The notes under the pieces were generated by a model, which was given only the letters and a program-made list of their open reading frames with translations, searched no databases and had not been told where the DNA came from. A program made the translations under genes and the position numbers. A stretch of 44,148 bases of DNA from Microthrixaceae bacterium (GTDB taxonomy: Bacteria > Actinomycetota > Acidimicrobiia > Acidimicrobiales > Microtrichaceae): positions 1-44,148 of the forward strand of contig JAHRAZ010000061.1 of assembly GCA_020027475.1 (NCBI GenBank), read 5' to 3'. Positions within the stretch are counted from its first letter, which is position 1; each line of letters begins with the position of its first letter. Of the stretch, positions 7,662 to 15,488 are shown in pieces.

Positions 7662-9053
7662 TTGCTTGACCATTCGACAATCTCGGCGGTACTGACTGCC
7701 GGCATGGAAGAAGGAGCCGACTTCACGGAGATCTTCGTGGAGGACCGCCAGTCGATCTCGGCAATGCTCGATGATGGTCGCGTCGAAGAACTGGCTTCGG
7801 GTCGCGATCGAGGGGCGGGGATTCGTGTCGTGAGCGGTGAGACCACTGGATTCGCTCACACCGCCGACCTCTCGGTCGAGTCGCTGAGGGTCGCGGCCCG
7901 AACAGCCGCGGCCGGCGCTCGCGGGGGAACAGGGAAGGCTCTGCCGATCAGCGCGTCACCCCGGAGCGCCGCGGGTCGAACCCTGCCCACAATCCTGCCG
8001 GAGAATGTTGACAAGGGCGAAAAGGTCGCGCTCCTCAAAGCAGCGGAGGATGCGGCACGCTCCGAGAATCAGGCGATCAGTCAAGTAACTGCGAGATATG
8101 CGGACTCGCGCCGACGAATCCAGGTGGCAAACTCCGATGGCATCCATTCGGCCGACGATCAGGTCCGCACGATGTTCTCGGTTTCCACGGTGGCGAGTGG
8201 CGACACTGGAATGCAGACCGGGCGTGAATCCGTCGGCCGCACGGTCGGGTTCGAGTTGTTCTCCGAGACCGATGTGGCGGAGTTGGCCCGCACTGCCGCC
8301 CAGAGGGCCATCACCAAGCTCGCGGCCCGGCCGGCACCGTCGGGAGAAATGACTGTCGTGATCGGTCCCGGCGGTGGCGGAGTGATGTTCCACGAGGCCT
8401 GCGGGCACGGTCTGGAGGCAGATCTGGTGGCCAAGGGGGCCTCGGTCTTCGCCGGGCGGGTTGGTGAAAAGGTTGCGTCCGAGCTTGTGACACTCGTGGA
8501 CGACGGCACCATGGACGGCGAGTGGGGTCACACAACGATCGACGATGAGGGCTTGGCGGTGCGACGCAATGTGCTGATCTCCGACGGCGTGCTCATGGAC
8601 TACATGTGGGACGGACTTCGGGCGCGTTCCGAAGGACGGAATTCGTCGGGCAATGGCCGCCGCCAGTCGTATCGGCATCTGCCGATGGTCCGGATGACCA
8701 ATACGTATCTGTTGGCGGGGGAATCAGATCCGGCTGACATCGTGGCCGACACCGAGAGCGGTGTGTACGTTGCCCATCTCGGAGGTGGGCAGGTGAACAC
8801 CGCCACCGGTGACTTCGTCTTCGGCATGACCGAGGCTTACCTGATCGAAGAGGGCAGGATCACCGCTCCTCTGCGCGAGGGAAATCTGATCGGAAACGGA
8901 CCGGCCGTGCTGGCAAACATCGATGCCGTGGGCGATGATTTTTCGATGGGCGCTCCCGGAACCTGTGGCAAGGACGGCCAAGGTGTCCCTGTGGGTGACG
9001 GCGTTCCGACTCTGCGTGTCCACGGCCTCACCATCGGTGGCACGGCCGCGTGA
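7662..9053 (+). CDS. tldD: TldD family metalloprotease
   Basis: 463 residues. The zinc motif HEACGHGLEAD (His244, Glu245, His249) matches the HExxxH of TldD, and the distal ligand is present as Cys435 in GTCGKDGQGVPVG. TldD pairs with TldE in a heterodimeric protease that degrades unfolded peptides; in some systems it matures ribosomally made peptides (microcin B17) or acts on toxin-antitoxin proteins. The start is the TTG at 7662, 5 bases after AAGAGG; no other start has such a site. It overlaps the next gene by 4 bases (GTGA), indicating translational coupling with the TldE-like partner. Confidence 0.93.
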   Translation: MLDHSTISAVLTAGMEEGADFTEIFVEDRQSISAMLDDGRVEELASGRDRGAGIRVVSGETTGFAHTADLSVESLRVAARTAAAGARGGTGKALPISASPRSAAGRTLPTILPENVDKGEKVALLKAAEDAARSENQAISQVTARYADSRRRIQVANSDGIHSADDQVRTMFSVSTVASGDTGMQTGRESVGRTVGFELFSETDVAELARTAAQRAITKLAARPAPSGEMTVVIGPGGGGVMFHEACGHGLEADLVAKGASVFAGRVGEKVASELVTLVDDGTMDGEWGHTTIDDEGLAVRRNVLISDGVLMDYMWDGLRARSEGRNSSGNGRRQSYRHLPMVRMTNTYLLAGESDPADIVADTESGVYVAHLGGGQVNTATGDFVFGMTEAYLIEEGRITAPLREGNLIGNGPAVLANIDAVGDDFSMGAPGTCGKDGQGVPVGDGVPTLRVHGLTIGGTAA

Positions 9054-10399
9054 CTCCCGCCGAAGCCCAGGCGTTGGCAGACGGAATCGTTGAGAGGTCA
9101 TTACCCGGTGAACAGCTCGAGGCGGTCGTGTCCTGGGCGCGAAACACTGAGGTTCGAGCGCATGGCGGAGAACTTGAACACCTGGTTTCCGCCGAAGAGT
9201 TCGGAGTTGGTGTCCGAGTGATAAGGGACGGCAAACAAGGTTTGTCCTGGGCCGGGGTGCTCGACTCCGCAGAACTGGCGCGTTGTGTTTCCGAAGCACG
9301 CGACAACAGCGCTTTCGGAACTCCGGATCCGAACGCCGGGCTTGCTCAATCCGATTCCGTGGTTCCCCAACAGCTGGATCTTGTGGATCGCGCACTTGCC
9401 GATGTCCCGACCATCGACAAGGTCGAGATTGCGCTGCGACTGGATCGGGCGATCACCGCAGCGGACAAGCGTGTGGTCGGCCACGAAGGAGCGGATTACG
9501 GCGATGGCATTGGCGTGTCCGCCATCAGTTCAACTGAAGGGATCCGCGCAGCCGAGGAGGAGACCTCCACATTCCTGGGGACCTACGCGCTCGCTTCCGA
9601 TGGCTCAGATACGACTACCGGTTTCGGCATGAGTGTCGGACGCGGTTTCGGCGACCTGAATGTCGATTCCACCGTTGAGGAAGCTGTAGAGCGCGCCGTG
9701 TTGCTGCTGGGTGCTCGCAAAGCTCCAAGCCGGAGGACAACCGTGATCCTTGATCCGTACGTGTGCAGTCAGTTCCTGGGGATTCTGGGGGACATGCTTT
9801 CCGCAGAAGAAGTTCTCCGCGGCCGATCGCCGTTCGCGGATCGTGTGGGAGAAGAAGTCGCATCGCCGTTGTTGACGCTCACGGATGATCCCCTCTGTGT
9901 GGAGGCCCCAACCGCATCCGGTGTCGACGGCGAAGGTCTGGCCTGCCGGCCCCTGACCCTCATCTCGGCCGGCGTCCTCGAAGGGTTCATGCACAATGCC
10001 TACACCGCTAGGGCAATGGGAACGCGGAGCACCGGTTCAGCTTCTCGTGCGTCACATCGCAGTGCTCCCGGGGTGGCCCCCAAGGTGTTGGGCGTTCGAG
10101 CCGGGGCATTCAACCCCTCCGAGATTCTCGCCGAGGTTGGTGACGGCCTTCTTGTGCATGAACTTGCTGGTCTTCACTCGGGCGTGAACCCGGTGTCGGG
10201 AGACATGTCCGTGGGAGCCGAGGGTGTGATCGTGCGTGGAGGTGAGCTGGCGGAACCGGTCCGCGAGATAACAATCGCGTCGACCCTCCAGCGAATGTTG
10301 ACTGATGTTGTTGCTGTCGGGAAGGACCTGCGTTTCTTCCCTTGGGAATCCTCAGGCGTAACGCTGGCTATCGCCGACATGACGATGTCCGGCAGTTGA
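9050..10399 (+). CDS. tldE: TldE/PmbA-like protein, paralogue 1
   Basis: 449 residues, the TldD/PmbA fold without the HExxxH motif, as in TldE. Typical segments: GVGVRVIRDGKQGLSWAG near the N-terminus, GRSPFADRVGEEVASP in the middle, and HSGVNPVSGDMSVGAEG near the C-terminus. In the known heterodimer TldE is non-catalytic and helps enclose the active chamber formed with TldD. The GTG start at 9050 overlaps the tldD stop, so it is the presumed primary partner of the TldD here. A second, clearly related copy follows 100 bases downstream. Confidence 0.9.
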   Translation: MTPAEAQALADGIVERSLPGEQLEAVVSWARNTEVRAHGGELEHLVSAEEFGVGVRVIRDGKQGLSWAGVLDSAELARCVSEARDNSAFGTPDPNAGLAQSDSVVPQQLDLVDRALADVPTIDKVEIALRLDRAITAADKRVVGHEGADYGDGIGVSAISSTEGIRAAEEETSTFLGTYALASDGSDTTTGFGMSVGRGFGDLNVDSTVEEAVERAVLLLGARKAPSRRTTVILDPYVCSQFLGILGDMLSAEEVLRGRSPFADRVGEEVASPLLTLTDDPLCVEAPTASGVDGEGLACRPLTLISAGVLEGFMHNAYTARAMGTRSTGSASRASHRSAPGVAPKVLGVRAGAFNPSEILAEVGDGLLVHELAGLHSGVNPVSGDMSVGAEGVIVRGGELAEPVREITIASTLQRMLTDVVAVGKDLRFFPWESSGVTLAIADMTMSGS

Positions 10400-10499
10400 G
10401 GGCAACAAGAATGATTTCGGCAAGATGGATTATTGCAACAACGAGTCCTGCTCCGGGGCCGTGTCAGTTCCGGACAGGAATTTCGGGCGGGGAGTGAAT

Positions 10500-11858
10500 G
10501 TGACAAAGCCGGGTAATGATCAGGAGTTGTTGAAGGTCGCACAAGACCTGGTTGACGCATCGGTTGGTACCGAACAGGTGGAGGTGATCCTGTCCAATGG
10601 TGAGTCCACCACCGTGAAAGTTCATTCCGGAGAGGTCGAGTCCCTGACTTCGGCTGGATCTGCCGCGGCGGGAATCCGCGTGATCCGTGATGGTCGATTG
10701 GGATTTGCCTCCTGTGGAACGCTGAATCCAATCGTGTTGAGCGAGACCCTGGATTCGGCCCGGGACAACTGTCGATTCGCCGAACAGGACGAACACAATG
10801 GCTTGGCCCTTGCCGACGGAGTGGATGTGGTGCCCCAGAATCTGTGGAGTGACTCCGTGCTTTCGACAACCGTGGATCAGAAGGTCGCTCTCGCGTTGGA
10901 TCTGGAGCGACAAGTCATCGGTCTCGACTCCCGGGTGAGTACCGCCCGATCCACTTCCTATGGCGACGGGTGGGGTCAGGCGGCCCTGGCGTCCACCAAT
11001 GGCATCTCCAGGGTCACCTCCGAAGCGAGTTGCTCGATCGGAACCCAGCCCCTGGCCCGCCACGGTGACGAAACCCAGATGGGGTGGGGTTCTGATGCCT
11101 CGCGGGATCCAGAGTCACTTGACCTGCAGAAGGTGGCGACCGAAGCCGTCGAACGGGCCACGAAGCTTCTTGGAGCCACCAAACCGTCATCGGTCAGGGT
11201 TCCGATCCTGCTCGAGCCCCGGCTGGCGGTGACCCTCTTCGGAATGGTCACGGGAATGTTGTCTGCGGAGGCCGTTCAGAAGGGTCGATCTCCTTTCGCC
11301 GATCGACTCGGTGAGCAGATCGGTTCCGAATTGTTGAACCTGGTTGACGATCCCACCAGATCGGAGTCCTTGGGTGCCGAGGAATGGGACGGTGAAGGTC
11401 TGGCTTGTAGGTCGAATCCCTTGCTCAAGGCGGGAGTTCTCCAGATGTTCCTGCACGACAGCACAACCGCCCGTCGCGCAGGTCTGCGTTCCACCGGCTC
11501 CGCCGTGCGTGCTGTTCGCGGGTTGCCTGCCCCGGGCCCGCAGCTGTTGGTGATGGAGCCGGGCGAGACATCCGCCCCGGAGATGCTCCGCGGTGTCACC
11601 ACGGGTCTGGCCGTGCAGTCCTTTGCCGGCATTCACTCCGGGGTCAATCCAGTTTCGGGCGACTTTTCAGTAGGCGCCGACGGAGTGATGATTCGCAACG
11701 GGGAACTCGCCGAACCCGTTCGCGAACTCACAATCGCTTCCACCATCCAGCGCTTGCTGCTTGGAGTGACCCGGGTGGCAGATGATTTCGAGTGGCTGCC
11801 GGGCGGAAGCGGTGCATGCTCCGTGTTGATTGAGGATGTGTCGGTTTCCGGGTCCTGA
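10500..11858 (+). CDS. TldE/PmbA-like protein, paralogue 2
   Basis: 452 residues. It is colinear with paralogue 1: AAGIRVIRDGRLGFASCG, GRSPFADRLGEQIGSELL, and HSGVNPVSGDFSVGADG occupy the same places, and it also lacks a zinc motif. The GTG at 10500 is preferred because GGGGAG ends 5 bases before it, and the length then matches paralogue 1; the frame is open back to an ATG at 10425 with an unconvincing, Cys/Asn-rich extension. The two copies are diverged by eye, so the duplication is not recent. It ends 3 bases before the convergent SAF gene. Either an alternative TldD partner or a separate complex is possible. Confidence 0.85.
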   Translation: MTKPGNDQELLKVAQDLVDASVGTEQVEVILSNGESTTVKVHSGEVESLTSAGSAAAGIRVIRDGRLGFASCGTLNPIVLSETLDSARDNCRFAEQDEHNGLALADGVDVVPQNLWSDSVLSTTVDQKVALALDLERQVIGLDSRVSTARSTSYGDGWGQAALASTNGISRVTSEASCSIGTQPLARHGDETQMGWGSDASRDPESLDLQKVATEAVERATKLLGATKPSSVRVPILLEPRLAVTLFGMVTGMLSAEAVQKGRSPFADRLGEQIGSELLNLVDDPTRSESLGAEEWDGEGLACRSNPLLKAGVLQMFLHDSTTARRAGLRSTGSAVRAVRGLPAPGPQLLVMEPGETSAPEMLRGVTTGLAVQSFAGIHSGVNPVSGDFSVGADGVMIRNGELAEPVRELTIASTIQRLLLGVTRVADDFEWLPGGSGACSVLIEDVSVSGS

Positions 11859-11861
11859 ATA

Positions 11862-12662
11862 TCAAGGTGCTCGCAGCACGAGCACAACCGGGCCGGCCAG
11901 AGTGGCGGCGCTGACAGCGCCCACATCGCGATCGCGGACTGAGATCGTCGCAGTTGCTCCTGCCGTTTCTGAGTCCCCGACCGCCATCACCACGGCGTTT
12001 TCGGTGGCGTGGGTTACCGCTGGGCTATCCGCAGGGTCGGCATGGGAACTCGGTTTGGCAGTCCATGTGTCGCGCGGCGTGGAACCGATCACGTCCACAT
12101 GATCGCCCGCGGCCAGCTCTGGCATCGCGGAAGTGATGGGAACCGTGATCGCCCTGCGGTTGGCTCGAAGGCGCAGGCCGGATCCGGTGGTCCGGGCCAC
12201 CATCAGGATCTCGCCCGCGTCAATATGAACGGATGCCACTGTTTGGTCCTCCGGTTCGGCCGTCAATGCCTCGGCGGGAACATGATCTGCCGGTCGCAGC
12301 TCGACGCGGGTGTTGTCGGCAGATATGAGGTCGCCCACGTCAATCTGGTCTGTGGATACAAGCACTGCGGATTCGGCTTCCCAGCTGGACCGAAGATCTC
12401 GGGACGCGGCGTTGGCCTGATTCACGTGAATGAGAACCATCGAAGCGATGCAGAGTGACACGATTCGCCGGAGAAGGGCACGCCGTGCCGGTCTGAAACT
12501 CCGTAGGTGTCTGATTTGCGACTTGAGGGAAAAATACAGTGTGGAGGATTCAGACCTGAGCTTTCCGCTGATCCTGCGAGAGTTCCAGCGCATCTCGTGT
12601 TTGCGGTCAGACCCACTCTGGCTGGTTGGTCCGCGCTTTGAATCCAAGTGATTCCGGGACAT
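11862..12662 (-). CDS. SAF-domain (CpaB/FlgA-like) membrane-anchored protein
   Basis: 266 residues from the ATG at 12662, preceded by AGGGGA; an ATG at 12593 (243 residues) is an alternative. A long basic N-terminus (many Arg/Ser) leads to one membrane segment (about 67-87, IVSLCIASMVLIHV). A SAF domain follows (about 99-165): the VLVSTDQIDVGDLISADNTR and HIDAGEILMVART segments match the SAF pattern seen in RcpC/CpaB of Flp pili and in FlgA. No pilus or flagellar gene is in the window, so it is an orphan. The C-terminal part (170-266) has a beta-rich look with an Ala/Thr-rich stretch, as in CpaB C-terminal domains. Confidence 0.68.
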   Translation of the reverse strand: MSRNHLDSKRGPTSQSGSDRKHEMRWNSRRISGKLRSESSTLYFSLKSQIRHLRSFRPARRALLRRIVSLCIASMVLIHVNQANAASRDLRSSWEAESAVLVSTDQIDVGDLISADNTRVELRPADHVPAEALTAEPEDQTVASVHIDAGEILMVARTTGSGLRLRANRRAITVPITSAMPELAAGDHVDVIGSTPRDTWTAKPSSHADPADSPAVTHATENAVVMAVGDSETAGATATISVRDRDVGAVSAATLAGPVVLVLRAP

Positions 12663-12806
12663 GGCTGAGTCTTCCCCTTGCAGTCGGGTGAATGGTGCTT
12701 GGGGGAAGCAAGGGCAAGGAGGCCCCTCAAGAGAGCCAAAGCTCAAGAGCGCTCAGCGCGAAGGTGAGGAACGAGAATGTCCCGGCCCCGAAACCCGGGT
12801 GGGGAA

Positions 12807-13754
12807 TCAGGTTCCCGTCGCGATTGTGTCCGTGAAGACCAAGTCTTCGGCTGGTTCACCGGAAGTCGGAAGCGTCAGCATCTCGGTCCCGTCCTCGGTG
12901 ATGAGAATTGTGTGTTCGAACTGAGCCGAACGAAGCCCGTCCTTGGTCACGACCGTCCAGTCGTCATCCCACATTTCAAGGCGATTGGAGCCCACGTTGA
13001 TCATGGGTTCGATGGTGAACGTCATGCCGGGACGGAGCACGGTGTCATTGCGCGGATCGAAGTAGTGGGGAATTTGCAGGCTTGTGTGGAACTGTTCGCC
13101 GATGCCGTGTCCGATGAACTCGCGAACAACGCTGAAACCTTCAGAGGCTGCGTGATTCTCGATGGCCCGTCCGATGTCATACACGTGCGCTCCCGGCCCC
13201 ACGGCCTCGATGCCCTTGTGCATGGAGTCCCGGGCGGCCTTGGCCACACGCACTGATGTTGGGTCTACCTCACCAACCAGGAACGTGGCCGAGGTGTCGC
13301 CATGAACGCCACCGATGAATGCAGTGACATCGATGTTGATCATGTCGCCCTCCACCAGGGCGCGCGAGTCCGGGATTCCGTGGCAGATGACCTCGTTGAC
13401 CGAAGTGCACAGTGACTTCGGGTAGCCGCGGTAGTTGAGGGTGGAGGGGTACGCGCCCGCACCGATCATGGCCTCATGGCCAATGCGGTCCAGTTCGTCG
13501 GTGGTGATGCCCGGGCTGACGTGGCGCCCGAGTTCGACGAGTGCGTCCGCAGCCACGGCTCCGGCAGTCCTCATGCGGTCGATTTCGCTCTCGGTGCGGA
13601 TCGCCCGACTGGCGCGATCGGCCGGCTGGCCTGTGAGTGCGTAGTCCGGGCGAGCGATGACGGCAGGAACATCCCTCATGGGACCGACAATCCCGGGTCG
13701 TACCGAGTCTGAGTGTGATTTCCGTGCGGTCTTGGTGCGCTTTCGCTTGCCCAT
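12807..13754 (-). CDS. map: methionine aminopeptidase, type I
   Basis: 315 residues. All five metal ligands and the catalytic His are visible: His125 (CHGIPD), Asp142 (NIDVTA), Asp153 (HGDTSA), His216 (GHGIG), Glu249 (TIEPM) and Glu280 (QFEHTI). The enzyme removes the initiator methionine from new proteins. It carries an N-terminal extension of about 50 residues that begins very basic (KRKRTKTARK) and includes a Pro/Arg stretch; extended type I enzymes of this kind occur in actinobacteria, where the extension is thought to contact the ribosome. The start is the ATG at 13754. A 14-bp palindrome overlapping a TAGGGT box abuts it. Confidence 0.95.
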   Translation of the reverse strand: MGKRKRTKTARKSHSDSVRPGIVGPMRDVPAVIARPDYALTGQPADRASRAIRTESEIDRMRTAGAVAADALVELGRHVSPGITTDELDRIGHEAMIGAGAYPSTLNYRGYPKSLCTSVNEVICHGIPDSRALVEGDMINIDVTAFIGGVHGDTSATFLVGEVDPTSVRVAKAARDSMHKGIEAVGPGAHVYDIGRAIENHAASEGFSVVREFIGHGIGEQFHTSLQIPHYFDPRNDTVLRPGMTFTIEPMINVGSNRLEMWDDDWTVVTKDGLRSAQFEHTILITEDGTEMLTLPTSGEPAEDLVFTDTIATGT

Positions 13755-13755
13755 C

Positions 13756-13770
13756 AGGGTTTCAACCCTA
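13756..13770 (-). promoter_or_regulatory. palindrome and -10-like box at the map start
   Basis: AGGGTT and AACCCT arms form a perfect 14-bp inverted repeat (13756-13769) ending one base before the map ATG. On the minus strand it contains TAGGGT (13765-13770), an actinobacterial -10 type, 10 bases before the ATG. If used, transcription would start at or within a few bases of the ATG (a leaderless mRNA). No clear -35 box was seen. Confidence 0.3.
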
Positions 13771-13851
13771 GACCTGACGCTTGATCATTCACAGGCGTAG
13801 TTCGGGGCACCGGTACCCGATCCTGCGCGCCACGGCTCCCCGGAGGGTGAT

Positions 13852-14187
13852 TCAGTCGGCAGACGAGGGTGCCGGTGCGGTCTTCTTGGAGCCAGATGAG
13901 CCCGACTTGGAGTCGCTCGCCTTGCTCGTCGAATTGGAGGAACTGGAGTCCGAGGATTTCGAGGTGGACTCCGAACTGGATGAACTGCCGCCACCACTGC
14001 TGGACTTCCCGCTTCGGGCGTCGTTCCTGTAGAAGCCGGAACCCTTGAACGCGATCCCCACGGGTGCGAAAACCTTGCGGAGATTTCCGGAGCATTCCGG
14101 GCACACCGTCAATGTATCGTCGGCCATCGATTGTGTGATCTCGAATTCATGGGAACAGTCACGGCATCGATACTCATAGACGGGCAT
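13852..14187 (-). CDS. FmdB-family zinc-ribbon protein with Ser-rich tail
   Basis: 111 residues. The N-terminal zinc ribbon has Cys8-x-x-Cys11 and Cys29-x-x-Cys32 in YRCRDCSHEFE and VCPECSG, the FmdB/CxxC_CXXC_SSSS family. The segment KVFAPVGIAFKGSGFYRND is typical of the family. From residue 60 the tail is nearly all Ser, Gly, Lys and Asp, a low-complexity disordered region common in actinobacterial members. The ATG at 14187 has a GGAGG ribosome-binding site 6 bases away. The biological role of the family is poorly defined; regulators of formamidase were the founding case. Confidence 0.9.
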   Translation of the reverse strand: MPVYEYRCRDCSHEFEITQSMADDTLTVCPECSGNLRKVFAPVGIAFKGSGFYRNDARSGKSSSGGGSSSSSESTSKSSDSSSSNSTSKASDSKSGSSGSKKTAPAPSSAD

Positions 14188-14489
14188 TTGGTTCCTCCAG
14201 TGGCTTCATCGTGGCAGGGAGCACGATCAGCGTTACGTGAACCGACGGACGACTTGCGGAATCGGTCGGCCGACCGCTGGCACTCAAACACGATGACTGC
14301 CAATCGTACAGCGACCGGATGGACCGCTTCTAGTCTCCGGGATCATCCACCCAGTGCTGGATCGGCGAATCCCTCGCGCCGTTGGTGAAGTTGCGGGGGC
14401 GCCGCCGGTGGAGCCCCGTGCCCGCGAATGGGTGTGGACCGAATGCGCTTGTGATGTCCGGGACCGTTCTGATCGGTAGAGTCGGCCTG
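14188..14489. other. divergent intergenic region fmdB/galU
   Basis: 302 bases without a supported gene, between divergent starts. It must hold promoters in both directions. A TAGAGT box at 14477-14482 sits 7 bases before the galU ATG and would imply a very short leader, but I found no matching -35 at normal spacing. The frame of galU is open through part of this region without protein-like content. Confidence 0.4.
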
Positions 14490-15374
14490 ATGCGAAACGT
14501 GACCAAAGCCGTGATTCCGGCGGCCGGACTGGGAACCCGATTTCTGCCGGCCACCAAGGCTCAGCCAAAAGAGATGCTGCCGGTTGTTGATCGCCCGGCC
14601 ATTCAGTACGTGGTGGAGGAAGCAGTTGCTGCAGGACTGGATGACATTCTGATCATTACCGGGCGCAACAAACGATCCCTCGAGGACCATTTCGACCGTA
14701 ACTTCGAACTTGAATATCACCTCCGTTCCAAGGGCAAGGACGCAGAACTGGATCGAGTGGTGGAGCTCGCCGAAATGGCTGACATGCATTACGTCCGCCA
14801 AGGTGAACCATTGGGTTTGGGGCACGCAGTGTCGGTGGCCGCCAAACACGTTGGTGACAATCCTTTCGTGGTGATGCTCGGCGACGACATCATGAATGAC
14901 AACTCCGCTGTCCTCAGCGGGATGATCGCGGCCCACGAGCAGACAGGCGCGTCGATTGTGGCGCTCATGGCGGTTCCCCCGGATGAGATCTCGGCCTACG
15001 GGTGTGCGGCGGTGGAGCCGGGTGACGGCCAACTCAGATGCATCACCTCGATCGTGGAGAAGCCGGCTCCGCAGGACGCACCATCAAACCTCGCGGTGAT
15101 GGGTCGATATCTCTTCAATCCCTCGATCTTCGACAAGATCGACCAGCTCGAACCGGGCGTGGGCGGTGAAATCCAGTTGACCGACGCCATAGCCGACCTG
15201 CTGGATGAAGAGGAGGTCATCGGGTACGTCTTCCACGAAGGCCGCTTCGACATCGGAAAGAAGATTGACTACCTGCGGGCAACCGTGGAGCTGGCGCTGG
15301 CCCGAGACGATCTGCGCGAAGAGTTCCTGGAAGTACTGACGAATATCCTGGCAAGGGACGAATACTCTCGATAG
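14490..15374 (+). CDS. galU: UTP-glucose-1-phosphate uridylyltransferase
   Basis: 294 residues, the normal GalU length. It makes UDP-glucose from UTP and glucose 1-phosphate for cell-surface glycans. Visible: the nucleotide-binding loop GLGTRFLPATKAQPKEML near residue 12, GQGEPLGLGHAV-type loop (here RQGEPLGLGHAV), VMLGDDIM carrying the metal Asp, IVEKPAP, and GGEIQLTDAI near 228. The ATG at 14490 is chosen because homology begins at once (MRNVTKAVIPAAGLG); the longer open frame upstream is Arg/Trp/Pro-rich and not protein-like. The ribosome-binding site is weak. Confidence 0.96.
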   Translation: MRNVTKAVIPAAGLGTRFLPATKAQPKEMLPVVDRPAIQYVVEEAVAAGLDDILIITGRNKRSLEDHFDRNFELEYHLRSKGKDAELDRVVELAEMADMHYVRQGEPLGLGHAVSVAAKHVGDNPFVVMLGDDIMNDNSAVLSGMIAAHEQTGASIVALMAVPPDEISAYGCAAVEPGDGQLRCITSIVEKPAPQDAPSNLAVMGRYLFNPSIFDKIDQLEPGVGGEIQLTDAIADLLDEEEVIGYVFHEGRFDIGKKIDYLRATVELALARDDLREEFLEVLTNILARDEYSR

Positions 15375-15488
15375 CGACATCTCCATGGGGAAGCCCGCGG
15401 GAAAACTCCGTGGGAGCCTCCGACAGGGAGAGTCTCTTTTCAGCAAGTCCGAAGATCCACAACACCAACAGAGCGGGGTGTACCCATT
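15375..15488 (+). promoter_or_regulatory. possible structured leader of moeA
   Basis: Directly after galU lies an 8-bp hairpin, CCCGCGGG (15394-15401) and TCCGTGGG (15407-15414), with loop AAAAC and two G-U pairs. It is flanked by GGGGAA on the left and AGCCTCCGACAGGGAG on the right. ACTCTC (15364-15369) can pair with GAGAGT (15428-15433) to close an outer helix, followed by CTCTTTT. It could be a galU terminator, or a cis-regulatory RNA for the Moco genes. I cannot match it to the Moco riboswitch consensus with confidence. Confidence 0.35.

Noticed and set aside
15375-15488. Firm assignment of a Moco or cobalamin riboswitch
   Set aside because: Only one stable hairpin and loose similarity to core segments were found; the consensus could not be matched reliably, so it is reported as a candidate only.
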